A DNA stretch of 64,000 nucleotides from Lachnospiraceae bacterium (GTDB taxonomy: Bacteria; Bacillota; Clostridia; Lachnospirales; Lachnospiraceae): the NCBI GenBank assembly GCA_910574745.1, contig CAJTCE010000011.1, forward strand, positions 46,701-110,700, read 5' to 3'. The notes beneath the pieces are model-generated. The model worked only from the letters and a program-made list of their open reading frames with translations, was not told the origin of the DNA and did no database searches. Made by a program: the position numbers and the translations under genes. Positions within the stretch are counted from its first letter, which is position 1; each line of letters begins with the position of its first letter. Shown piece after piece: positions 43,466 through 51,516 of this stretch.

Positions 43466-44765
43466 AAGAAGAGAATCCCATATCAGAGATTTCGCACTAC
43501 TGTTTACAGGTCAAACGGTTTCACAGCTTGGAACAAACATGACCAGTTTTGCATTGATTATCTGGGTATATACAAAGAACGGTCAGGTTATGGCCTCCTC
43601 TTTGCTTGCCATTTGCAGCGCAATACCATATTTGATTGTGAGCTTGTTTGGCGGTGCTATTGTGGACAATGCAAATAAGAAAAAAATCATGCTGATCTGT
43701 GATTCGATTGCCGCTATATGTTCATTTGTCATTTTAAGTTGTTTTATGAGCGGTATTTTGGAACTTTGGATACTCTGTGTGGTAAATATAATCAGCGGTT
43801 TTATGAATGCTTTTCAAAACCCGGCATCGCAGGTAGCAGTATCTTTACTGGTTAGTCAAAAAGACTATGCAAGAGTTGGCGGCTTGCAGTCTGTAGCTGG
43901 TTCTGTCATTGGAATACTGACACCGGTTCTGGCAGCAGGGGTTCTGAGCAGCGGAGGCTTAGGGTTAATCATTGTTATAGATTTGGGGACATTTTTATTT
44001 GCATTTATAACATTGCTGCTGTTTGTCAGAATACCAGATATTGTAAAGGAAGATCAGAATGCAGCTTTCAATGAAATTGCCGGAAGTATCAAGGAGGCAG
44101 CTTCATATTTGAAAACAAATCAGGGAATTTTGGTACTTCTATCGATGTATAGTGTACTGGAATTCATGGGGGCTATTTCCTTTGACAGTATGTATTCTCC
44201 ATTGATTCTTGCCCGAACAGGTAATGATGAAATGGCAGTTGGAACAATAGCTGCGTTTATGGCTGCAGGGTGCCTGGCTGCAAGTATTATGCTGACGGTA
44301 ATGAAACAGCCCCAAAGAAAATTATCAATGATGTATGTGGGAAGTTTTATGTGTCTTGTAGGAATCACTCTATTTGGTATGGGGAGAAATATAGAGCAGT
44401 GGTGTGTGGTCGTATTCTTTGGATGCTTTGGAGCACCAATTTATTCTACCTATCAAACAGTCATATTACGGGAAAAGGTACCCACTTCTATGCAAGGAAG
44501 GATGTTTTCTCTGCAGGGAATGATTACAGGAATGCTTGCGCCTGTTGGATATTTGTCAGGTGCATTATTGGCAGATTATATTTGTGAACCATTTATGCAA
44601 AAAAATGGTAAGGTGCAGCAGCTTTTATCTGTGTTTGTTGGTCAGGGAAAGGGTTCTGGCATTGGATTAATATTTGTTGCGGCGGGGCTCACTGGTATTC
44701 TCTTTCTTGTAGTTTTAAGTCAAAATAGAAAAATAAAGGAATTGGATGAGGTTGAAATTTTGTAG
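43458..44765 (+). CDS. MFS efflux transporter
   Basis: A 435-residue major facilitator protein with 12 predicted helices, resembling the MefA/tetracycline-type Firmicutes exporters (MFS_3). N-terminal segment FALLFTGQTVSQLGTNMTSFAL and motif A GGAIVDNANKKKIML (about 67-81) are visible. The Ser/Asn-rich central loop separates the two six-helix halves. It overlaps tag by 8 bp and so is translated with it. Substrate unknown. Confidence 0.93.
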   Translation: MTKRRESHIRDFALLFTGQTVSQLGTNMTSFALIIWVYTKNGQVMASSLLAICSAIPYLIVSLFGGAIVDNANKKKIMLICDSIAAICSFVILSCFMSGILELWILCVVNIISGFMNAFQNPASQVAVSLLVSQKDYARVGGLQSVAGSVIGILTPVLAAGVLSSGGLGLIIVIDLGTFLFAFITLLLFVRIPDIVKEDQNAAFNEIAGSIKEAASYLKTNQGILVLLSMYSVLEFMGAISFDSMYSPLILARTGNDEMAVGTIAAFMAAGCLAASIMLTVMKQPQRKLSMMYVGSFMCLVGITLFGMGRNIEQWCVVVFFGCFGAPIYSTYQTVILREKVPTSMQGRMFSLQGMITGMLAPVGYLSGALLADYICEPFMQKNGKVQQLLSVFVGQGKGSGIGLIFVAAGLTGILFLVVLSQNRKIKELDEVEIL

Positions 44766-44785
44766 ATGGAATTGTTAATAGGGGA

Positions 44786-44899
44786 ATGGACAGGTTTGTG
44801 GCAAATGGACCACACATAATTTTGGATACAACAGATTTTACTCAGATTGATCAAGAATTGTTATCGTTACAACGGCTTATCATGTGTTCAGAGCATTAA
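44786..44899 (+). other. 37-codon ORF fragment
   Basis: An open frame [20 protein letters not shown] and further QLIMCSEH-like end (LQRLIMCSEH) without a convincing ribosome site. It probably is a fragment of a lost gene. Confidence 0.25.
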
Positions 44900-44941
44900 T
44901 TCCGGCAAAACAGCAAGGATTAAAGTGTGTTGGAAAAGAGG

Positions 44942-44986
44942 CAGAGACAGTTGCTCCATACTGGAGTGATTGTCTCTGTCTTTATG
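44942..44986 (+). terminator. Terminator after the MFS gene
   Basis: CAGAGACA (44,942-44,949) pairs with TGTCTCTG (44,971-44,978), with inner CTCCA/TGGAG and a CTTTATGTTT tail. It is followed by the repeated AGAAATATAACTTGGAT block. Confidence 0.8.
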
Positions 44987-44992
44987 TTTAAG

Positions 44993-45040
44993 AGAAATAT
45001 AACTTGGATGGACCTTCTATTAGAACTAATATAGAAAAAA
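44993..45040 (+). repeat. Second copy of the repeated intergenic block
   Basis: AGAAATATAACTTGGAT is identical to 30,316-30,332, and the next 30 bp (CTAT-AGA-TAA-ATAGAAAAA pattern) are also similar. Confidence 0.7.
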
Positions 45041-45084
45041 TCAAGCAGCAGCCAACTGTATTTATTTTTAAAGTGACGAATCTC

Positions 45085-45178
45085 TTACGAAAATAGCACC
45101 ACATTCACCCTGGATTTTTCTATTCCTACAAAATTGTAGCCTTACAGTAATATTACAGTAAGGTATGGATGGTATACT
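45085..45178 (+). promoter_or_regulatory. Kinase-gene tail remnant plus promoter and operator of the polyprenyl synthase operon
   Basis: Codons up to 45,139-45,141 read STTFTLDFSIPTKL then stop, almost the same as the end of the module 2 kinase (GTTFTLSFLIPTKL). It is followed by direct repeats TTACAGTAA at 45,142 and 45,153 and -10 TATACT at 45,173. The same sequence and spacing occur at 51,426-51,477. The whole segment is a duplicate of the module 2 kinase end and its downstream promoter. Confidence 0.85.
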
Positions 45179-45246
45179 TTCATAAAATGTAAAGTACAAG
45201 AAAAGATGGTTGTTCTATGGAGCATTGCCAGACGAGGAGTAATTTT

Positions 45247-46272
45247 ATGATAAATATTGAGGATGTGCCAGGACTTGAAACTGAACTGCAGATGGTAAAT
45301 ACGCATATAGAACGTTTATGCCGATCAAACAATAAGTCAATGCAGAAAATGCTGGATTGGGTGCTGAACGCAAGGGGAAAGCAGATACGGCCGATTTTGA
45401 CACTTTTATGTGCGAGGCTCAAAGGGAAAGCTGTTGATGCGACAGAGGTCGCGGCGGTGATTGAAATATGCCATACCGCTTCACTGATCCATGATGACAT
45501 TATAGATGAAGCGGATACCCGCAGGGGACAATTATCCGTGCAGAAAAAATTCGGAAAGGAGATGGCAGTCTATGCTGGCGACTTTATGATTTTTTCTACA
45601 ATTAGACGGACTGGTCTGAAGAACAAGCCCTGGTATGGTTTGATGTTTGACAAATTGGAAACCATGTGTGATGGGGAGGTCAGCCAATTTGATAATCGTT
45701 ATAATACGGAAATTACAGAGGAGAAGTATATTGAGAATATCCTGGGAAAGACATCGGCAATGTTTAGTATAGCTTGTGGATCGGGTGCTTACGAAGGTAA
45801 GTGTAAGGACAGTGAAGTATTGGCAGCAGAACGGTTTGCAGAAAAATTTGGTCTGCTGTTTCAACTGAGAGATGATCTGTTGGATTTTGTGTCCACAGAT
45901 GACTTAGCAAAGAAGACCATACATAATGATTTTTGGTGCGGATATTATACACTCCCGGCTATTTACTCATTTTCTGATTGCAGGAATGGTGCCAAACTGA
46001 AACAAATTGCAATGGATATCAAAAATGGTCTGTATAGTGAATTGACAGACAAGCGAATAGCGGAATTAATCCGTGTTTCCGATGGCTTCGGATATACTTT
46101 GGGGATGATAGATCAATATGCCGAAGAAGCGAAGCAGAGTCTGAATGTGTTTAAAGATTCTATTGCCAGAAAAAAGCTGCAGGAATTAGTTGATACGGTT
46201 CAGCTAAGTGCCCATAGGATCGTGTCAGATCATTTGTCTGATATTCCGTTTGAAAAGTTTGCTTCTATTTAA
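45247..46272 (+). CDS. Polyprenyl diphosphate synthase family protein
   Basis: A 341-residue trans-isoprenyl diphosphate synthase. The first aspartate-rich motif DDIID is at 83-87 with RRG at 92-94, the second LRDDLLDF near 217-224; GKQIRP near 44 binds pyrophosphate. It elongates allylic diphosphates with isopentenyl diphosphate; the chain length cannot be read. ATG 45,247 follows GAGGAGT. It is the first gene behind the TTACAGTAA promoter shared with the module 2 ABC genes, which suggests a role in envelope-antibiotic stress. Confidence 0.92.
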   Translation: MINIEDVPGLETELQMVNTHIERLCRSNNKSMQKMLDWVLNARGKQIRPILTLLCARLKGKAVDATEVAAVIEICHTASLIHDDIIDEADTRRGQLSVQKKFGKEMAVYAGDFMIFSTIRRTGLKNKPWYGLMFDKLETMCDGEVSQFDNRYNTEITEEKYIENILGKTSAMFSIACGSGAYEGKCKDSEVLAAERFAEKFGLLFQLRDDLLDFVSTDDLAKKTIHNDFWCGYYTLPAIYSFSDCRNGAKLKQIAMDIKNGLYSELTDKRIAELIRVSDGFGYTLGMIDQYAEEAKQSLNVFKDSIARKKLQELVDTVQLSAHRIVSDHLSDIPFEKFASI

Positions 46273-46314
46273 GAGGTCGGTTTAAAAACCAGGAAAATAC
46301 TTCAGGGGAATATT

Positions 46315-46911
46315 ATGACAGAAAGAAACAAGTGGAAATCAATGATAGAAAAAATAGGACATATCTGTGAAGGCAAATATGATTCGTTTTGGCCTATGGT
46401 TATGATATTTTTCACCATGAGCCTGACAGGATGGTTATGGGAGGTCTGCCTTCATTTGATTTCGGATGGGAGTTTTGTGAACCGCGGATTCCTTCATGGA
46501 CCGTGGCTGCCTATTTATGGTTCCGGGAGTATACTAATCCTGACACTACTTCATAAGCTGCGCAAAAAGCCGCTGCTGGAATTTCTGGCTATCATTCTCC
46601 TATGTGGCTGTATTGAGTATTACATATCATGGTTTCTGGAGCAGATGTATGATGGAATGAGATGGTGGGATTACAGCGATTATTTTCTGAATCTTAATGG
46701 AAGAATTTGTGTAGAAGGGTTGCTGGCCTTTGGCTTTGGCGGGATGGTGATCGTATACTTTTATGCACCGCTTCTTGATCATCTATTCAGGCGCATACCG
46801 AAAAAAATACTTGCGCCAGCATGCCTGGTACTAATCTTAATATTTTGTGCGGATCTGATATATTCAGGCAAAAATCCGAATCTCGGTATTGGAATCGCCA
46901 GATACCGTTAA
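46315..46911 (+). CDS. CmpB-type membrane protein (putative ABC transporter type IV)
   Basis: A 198-residue membrane protein of the ABC_trans_CmpB family (PF06541). It has about five helices and signatures LTGWLWEVCLHLI near 38-50 and NRGFLHGPWLPIYGSG near 59-74. No ATPase is known for the family, so transport is unproven. It lies 42 bp after the polyprenyl synthase in the same operon, where it might handle or protect isoprenoid lipids. Confidence 0.85.
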   Translation: MTERNKWKSMIEKIGHICEGKYDSFWPMVMIFFTMSLTGWLWEVCLHLISDGSFVNRGFLHGPWLPIYGSGSILILTLLHKLRKKPLLEFLAIILLCGCIEYYISWFLEQMYDGMRWWDYSDYFLNLNGRICVEGLLAFGFGGMVIVYFYAPLLDHLFRRIPKKILAPACLVLILIFCADLIYSGKNPNLGIGIARYR

Positions 46912-46963
46912 TGATACATATATCCTAAAAGTTTAAGTGTTGTGAAAAAAGTATGGAGAGATT

Positions 46964-48154
46964 ATGCTTGCTGTTTATTTGTCACCAATTTATATTATCG
47001 CAAACAGCTATCTGCTGATTCGGCTTCACAGATGGCTGGGTACATGCAATCCATTGTTCAGAAAAACAGGGATATGTGTTGTAATCAGCCTGGCCTATGT
47101 TTTTCTGGCAGCGTCATTATTGATTGCGTTTTTTCTGCCGATAGGGCCGGCCAGGAGGATTATGAAATTGATCAGTAATTATTGGCTCGGTATACTACTG
47201 TATCTGATTTTGGCTGTTCTAATGGCAGATGCGATTTGTTTCCTGCTTTTCCTTATCACGAAACGGAGGTTAAAATGCCGGACCGCTGCGGCGGGAGGAA
47301 TCTGTGCAGTGGTTGTTCTTGGGCTTAGTGCATGGGGAGCATACAATGCCCGTATCATCCAGGTTACACCATATGAGATTACTGTCAATAAAGACGGCGG
47401 GAGATTAGAAAACTTAAATGTGGTATTAGCCGCTGATTTACATTTGGGCTACAACATTGGTACTGCACACATGATGCAGATGGTAGATAAGATCAATGAA
47501 CAGAATGCGGATATTGTGGTATTTGCAGGCGATATTTTTGATAATGAATACGAGGCTCTTGATGATCCGGAAGAACTGATTGCCGTATTGCAAAAAATTC
47601 AGTCGAAGTACGGTGTTTATGCCTGTTATGGAAATCATGATGTTGAGGAAAAAATACTGGCAGGTTTTACTTTTGGGGGAAACAAAAAGAAAGAGAGCAG
47701 TATACAGATGGATGAGTTTTTGGAGAGGGCCGGTATTCATTTGTTACAGGATGAAGCAGTATTGATTGACGACAGTTTTTATCTGTATGGCAGGCCAGAT
47801 GCACAGCGACCCGGACGTGGGATTAATATGAGAAAAACTGCTGCAGAACTGATGGGGGAACTTGATACGGAAAAGCCGGTTATTGTGATTGACCATGAAC
47901 CGAAGGAACTCCAGGAATTGGCAGATGCCGGGGTGGACATTGATCTGTGTGGTCATACACACGATGGACAGATGTTTCCAGCAAATCTGATTACAGCACT
48001 TATGTGGGAGAATTCCTATGGATATCTGAAAAAGGATCATATGCATACGATTGTGACTTCGGGTGTTGGGCTTTTTGGACCGAATATGCGTGTAGGTACG
48101 ATTGCGGAAATCTGCCCCATCACAGTACATTTTCAATATAGGAATAACATATAG
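46964..48154 (+). CDS. Membrane-anchored metallophosphoesterase (YkuE/YaeI type)
   Basis: A 396-residue protein with about four N-terminal helices (1-120) and an outward-facing calcineurin-like phosphoesterase domain. Metal motifs are LAADLHLG, VVFAGDIFD, YGNHDVEEK and the late DLCGHTHDGQMFP. Related proteins hydrolyse lipid-linked phosphates or pyrophosphates, so a substrate such as polyprenyl or other lipid diphosphate is plausible next to a polyprenyl synthase. The ATG follows TGGAGAG. Confidence 0.92.
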   Translation: MLAVYLSPIYIIANSYLLIRLHRWLGTCNPLFRKTGICVVISLAYVFLAASLLIAFFLPIGPARRIMKLISNYWLGILLYLILAVLMADAICFLLFLITKRRLKCRTAAAGGICAVVVLGLSAWGAYNARIIQVTPYEITVNKDGGRLENLNVVLAADLHLGYNIGTAHMMQMVDKINEQNADIVVFAGDIFDNEYEALDDPEELIAVLQKIQSKYGVYACYGNHDVEEKILAGFTFGGNKKKESSIQMDEFLERAGIHLLQDEAVLIDDSFYLYGRPDAQRPGRGINMRKTAAELMGELDTEKPVIVIDHEPKELQELADAGVDIDLCGHTHDGQMFPANLITALMWENSYGYLKKDHMHTIVTSGVGLFGPNMRVGTIAEICPITVHFQYRNNI

Positions 48155-48216
48155 GATGGTGAGTTTACCAGTATTGTGCATGGTTCAATTTATAAAAAAG
48201 TATTGGAGGGTAAATT

Positions 48217-48573
48217 TTGGAGAGTATAAGAAAAATTTTAATTGTGGATGATGATACTCTTTTTCTTAATCTTCTTGCACAGGCATTAAGAGAACGAGGG
48301 CATATTGTTACAACAGCTTCTGGCGTTCAGGAAGCCAGGAATGCTCTTTTGGCAGATGATTTTTCTCTGGTATGTTCTGACATTCGGATGACTGACGGGA
48401 CAGGCTTTGAACTGCTTGATTATATAAGGACATCTTTTGCAAAATTGCCAACCATCATAATGAGCAGCTATTTGACCCGTGAGGATCGCTTTGAGGCTCA
48501 AATGGCAAAGGTGTTCTGGGTAGAAAAGACAGATAAAAATCTCGTAGATATTATAGTGAATTATGAAAAATAA
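48217..48573 (+). CDS. Stand-alone response-regulator receiver domain
   Basis: A 118-residue CheY-like protein with Asp-Asp-Asp pocket (IVDDD at 9-13), phospho-Asp in CSDIRMTDGTG near 56 and Lys in VEKTDKN near 107, but no output domain. The start is a TTG, 6 bp after GGAGGG; no ATG is available. It may act as a phosphate sink or protein-protein switch in the envelope-stress circuit. The next small membrane protein overlaps its stop. Confidence 0.88.
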   Translation: MESIRKILIVDDDTLFLNLLAQALRERGHIVTTASGVQEARNALLADDFSLVCSDIRMTDGTGFELLDYIRTSFAKLPTIIMSSYLTREDRFEAQMAKVFWVEKTDKNLVDIIVNYEK

Positions 48574-48718
48574 AACACATATGTCGGTATTAAGACAAAT
48601 TTTTCAGAAGATCATCCTGATTGTAGGCGGAGTATTGCTGTGTATTTTATTTGTTGCTATAACTGCTGTCTGGTCGTTGACAGATTATATTTTTAGAAAA
48701 TTAGAAAGAGAAGTCTAG
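48563..48718 (+). CDS. Small single-helix membrane protein, 51 aa
   Basis: A 51-residue protein starting MKNKTHMSVLRQIFQKIILI with one strong transmembrane segment (IVGGVLLCILFVAITAVW, about 21-38) and a basic end. The ATG overlaps the receiver gene's last codons (11 bp). It looks like the TM part of a sensor or a regulatory peptide and is probably translated by coupling. Not previously named as far as I can tell. Confidence 0.55.
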   Translation: MKNKTHMSVLRQIFQKIILIVGGVLLCILFVAITAVWSLTDYIFRKLEREV

Positions 48719-48812
48719 TGGACGGAGGCAGCATAGGAATAATAAAGGATGGGATTTACCAAGAATGTAGCTAAAAGGTTTGTGACCGATTAACAAATTA
48801 GGAGGAACTGTT

Positions 48813-49376
48813 ATGCTGCGTAAATTGATTTCCGGATTGCTGCTCCTGGCGGCATTGACAACAAGCCTTACGGGGTGCGGCATGGATTTGGCCCGCGGTA
48901 TCATTAGGGAGTATGAAGATAATAAAGACAGTATTAAAAGTGAGCTTCATGAACTGAAAGATGGTATTAAAAATGAATTTAATGACTGGATGGGTTCTAT
49001 CAGCCGATACTCCCTCACTGGAGATAAGAGCTTAAAAGGCAAACGGGAACTCGGTATTGATGATTATGTTGGAAGTTATGAAGCTGAGTACATCCGGTTT
49101 AACGGGGAAGAATATATCTTTGGCGGTACTTCGATGGAACGTGAAAATGGCAGCACACTGAAAGTGACTTATTCACTTAATATTAAATCCGGTACGGCTG
49201 CCCTTTATTGGCTTGGAAGTACAGATGAACATATCATTTTGGGAGATAAGGAAGAACATATGATTGCGGAAGTGACTGACGAGGGCGTTTACGAATTTAC
49301 TTTTAATGCCGGAGATAACTTTATCGTTCTCAAAGGTGATGATTTCACTGGAAGTCTGTCACTTAAGGTTGAATGA
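48813..49376 (+). CDS. Lipoprotein of unknown function
   Basis: A 187-residue lipoprotein with lipobox LTGC (Cys22), a helical charged middle (EYEDNKDSIKSELHELKDGIK) and a beta-rich C-terminal half (about 85-187). It shows no recognised domain. It may close the polyprenyl synthase cluster, about 95 bp after the mini membrane protein. The ATG follows TTAGGAGGAACTGTT. Similar lipoproteins occur beside bacteriocin and antibiotic defence genes; function is unknown. Confidence 0.75.
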   Translation: MLRKLISGLLLLAALTTSLTGCGMDLARGIIREYEDNKDSIKSELHELKDGIKNEFNDWMGSISRYSLTGDKSLKGKRELGIDDYVGSYEAEYIRFNGEEYIFGGTSMERENGSTLKVTYSLNIKSGTAALYWLGSTDEHIILGDKEEHMIAEVTDEGVYEFTFNAGDNFIVLKGDDFTGSLSLKVE

Positions 49377-49705
49377 CGAAAAATGCTGGCATTGCCGCAT
49401 ACATAATGTTTTATTGAGTATTCAGAGAAAGGTAATAGATAAGGGTTGCGGCTACAGATTTATAGGGAAAATAAGAGTTGGTAGCAGGTATCTGGGAACA
49501 GGTGTGTTTATCGGCTCTTTTGTATGCCTCAGTATGCAGAAAAACTGTCGGTGGCAGTTTTCTTGTATTGTCGATGATAGAGTTGAGATAATATGCTTAT
49601 AGAGGTAAAATAAGTTGTGGCTGTAAGTGAAAAGGAAGTGTATAAAGAAACTCAGGAGTTATTTCTAAGGCGATTAAGAAGCTGATAAAAGGATGGTGAA
49701 AATAA
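49377..49705 (+). other. Intergenic region with a terminator
   Basis: 329 bp with no supported gene. A terminator lies at 49,540-49,566: AAAACTG (49,541-49,547) with CAGTTTT (49,555-49,561). The module 2 TTACAGTAA operator is not present upstream of the response regulator. Confidence 0.6.
49540..49566 (+). terminator. Terminator of the polyprenyl synthase cluster
   Basis: AAAACTG/CAGTTTT stem with TCTTG tail between the lipoprotein and the module 2 regulator. Confidence 0.65.
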
Positions 49706-50392
49706 ATGAAATGGATTTTATTAGTTGAGGATGATTTGAGTTTAATAAATGGCTTATCCTTTGCCGTGAAAAAGCAGGGATATACGCTAGATGTTGCACA
49801 TACCAAAGATGAAGCGGACCGGTTATGGCAAAACGGAGCATATGATTTAGTGATTTTGGATGTATCCCTGCCGGATGGGTCTGGATTTGACATATGTAAA
49901 AGGATACGGCAGACATCGAAAGTGCCGATTATGTTTCTGACCGCTATGGATGAAGAAACAGATATTATCATGGGGCTGGATATCGGCGGCGATGACTATA
50001 TCACAAAACCGTTCAAGCTGGCGGTGTTTATGTCGCGAATCAATGCCCTGCTTAGAAGGAGCGATAATTTTAATCAGGCGGATACGGAATTGAATTCTAA
50101 TGGTATACGGGTTCAGCTTCTGAAAGGAGAAGTATATAAAAATAATGTGCAGGTCGAATTAACGGCGAGAGAGTATAAATTGTTATGTTTATTCATGGAA
50201 AATCCAGATGAGGTTCTTTCCCCGGAGCAGATTCTAAATCGGTTATGGGACTGCGATGAAAACTATATAGACAATAATTCCCTTACGGTATATATACGCA
50301 GACTGCGGACAAAGATTGAAGATGATCCGGGTAATCCCAAAAGGATCGTGACCGTCCGCCGCATGGGTTATAAGTGGAACACGGCTGAATGA
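49706..50392 (+). CDS. OmpR-family response regulator (module 2)
   Basis: A 228-residue regulator with acidic pocket VEDD (7-10), phospho-Asp52 in ILDVSLPDGSG, Lys in YITKPFK near 102 and a winged-helix DNA-binding domain (about 128-226) ending TVRRMGYKWNT. It follows AAAGGATGGTG. It most likely binds the TTACAGTAA direct repeats upstream of the module 2 ABC genes and of the polyprenyl synthase operon. It overlaps or abuts the kinase gene. Confidence 0.95.
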   Translation: MKWILLVEDDLSLINGLSFAVKKQGYTLDVAHTKDEADRLWQNGAYDLVILDVSLPDGSGFDICKRIRQTSKVPIMFLTAMDEETDIIMGLDIGGDDYITKPFKLAVFMSRINALLRRSDNFNQADTELNSNGIRVQLLKGEVYKNNVQVELTAREYKLLCLFMENPDEVLSPEQILNRLWDCDENYIDNNSLTVYIRRLRTKIEDDPGNPKRIVTVRRMGYKWNTAE

Positions 50393-50400
50393 GGTGCATC

Positions 50401-51438
50401 ATGAAAATACTGGCAAACAGAAAAATTAAGGCTTTATTTTATAAAATTATGGTTTGTATGCTGATATTTATCGTGTTTTCCGTGTCGTTCATGATGTTTG
50501 AACTTAACAATGCAGAACTTTATATTCTGTTATGCGCATTGTTCATGTGTATTGCGATTATGGTAACCTGTTATAGATATTTTAAAGAACAGAATGAAAT
50601 TATGGAAAATGCAGTGGCTCAGATCACAGAATACATTTCCGGTAACAGGGAGACGAGGATAGAATGTGATGAAGAAGGGGAAATGTACCGGCTGTTCCAT
50701 GAGGTAAATTCTTTGGTTGCCATTCTGAACGCAAATGTAGAAAATGAGAGAAAATCGAAACAGTTTTTGAAAAATACCATATCGGATATCTCCCATCAGT
50801 TGAAAACTCCTCTTGCGGCATTGAATATTTATAACGGACTTCTGCAGGGGGAGACGGAAGAACTGCCGCAAATTCAGGAGTTTGCGGTACTGTCGGAAAA
50901 AGAACTTGACCGGATCGAAAGGCTGGTACAGAACCTTTTAAAGATTACGAAGCTGGATGCCGGTTCCATAGTATTTGAAAAAAACTCAGAAAATGTGGCG
51001 GATATGATGGGAGAAGTGGAACTGCACTTTGCATACCGTGCTAAGCAGGAAGAGAAGGAACTGGTGCTGACCGGGGATGAACATATTTCACTGCTTTGTG
51101 ACCATGACTGGATGATAGAGGCAGTAGAAAATATTGTGAAAAATGCCTTTGACCACACAGAAAAGGGGAATCTTGTCTGGATTGAATGGAAAAAGTCTGC
51201 ATCCGTAGTTCAGATTATCATAAAGGACAATGGGAGCGGCATCCAGCCGGAGGATTTGCATCATATATTCAAGAGGTTTTACCGGAGCCGTTTTTCTAAA
51301 GACAAGCAAGGCATTGGCCTTGGTCTTCCTCTCGCAAAAATGATTGTTGAATCGCACAATGGCACGATAGAAGTGGACAGCACGTTAGGAGCCGGAACAA
51401 CGTTTACCCTGAGTTTTTTAATCCCTACAAAATTGTAG
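50401..51438 (+). CDS. Intramembrane-sensing histidine kinase (module 2)
   Basis: A 345-residue kinase with two transmembrane segments (about 15-33 and 39-59), a minimal outside loop, and a HAMP-like linker. The H-box ISDISHQLKTPLAALN carries His132; the ATPase has N-box ENIVKNAFDHTE, GSGIQPEDLHHIF and GIGLGLPLAKMI. I prefer ATG 50,401 after GAGGTG over the one overlapping the regulator stop. Its last codons and the following promoter are duplicated at 45 kb. Confidence 0.95.
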   Translation: MKILANRKIKALFYKIMVCMLIFIVFSVSFMMFELNNAELYILLCALFMCIAIMVTCYRYFKEQNEIMENAVAQITEYISGNRETRIECDEEGEMYRLFHEVNSLVAILNANVENERKSKQFLKNTISDISHQLKTPLAALNIYNGLLQGETEELPQIQEFAVLSEKELDRIERLVQNLLKITKLDAGSIVFEKNSENVADMMGEVELHFAYRAKQEEKELVLTGDEHISLLCDHDWMIEAVENIVKNAFDHTEKGNLVWIEWKKSASVVQIIIKDNGSGIQPEDLHHIFKRFYRSRFSKDKQGIGLGLPLAKMIVESHNGTIEVDSTLGAGTTFTLSFLIPTKL

Positions 51439-51477
51439 GCTTACAGTAATATTACAGTAAGGTTTGGATGGTATACT
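51426..51477 (+). promoter_or_regulatory. Promoter and operator of the module 2 ABC genes
   Basis: CTACAA/TTGTAG hairpin at the kinase stop, direct repeats TTACAGTAA at 51,441 and 51,452 (11 bp apart) and -10 TATACT at 51,472. It has the same sequence and spacing as at 45,142-45,178. Confidence 0.8.
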
Positions 51478-51516
51478 TTCATAGAATTAAAAATATGAGA
51501 AAGAGGTGCTTATAAT

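Noticed and set aside
45106..45141. Independent gene fragment before the polyprenyl synthase
   Set aside because: The codons match the end of the module 2 kinase, so it is a duplicated tail, not a separate gene.
49306..49602. 98-codon plus-strand frame overlapping the lipoprotein end
   Set aside because: No ribosome site, overlaps a supported gene and a terminator, and has no domain-like pattern.
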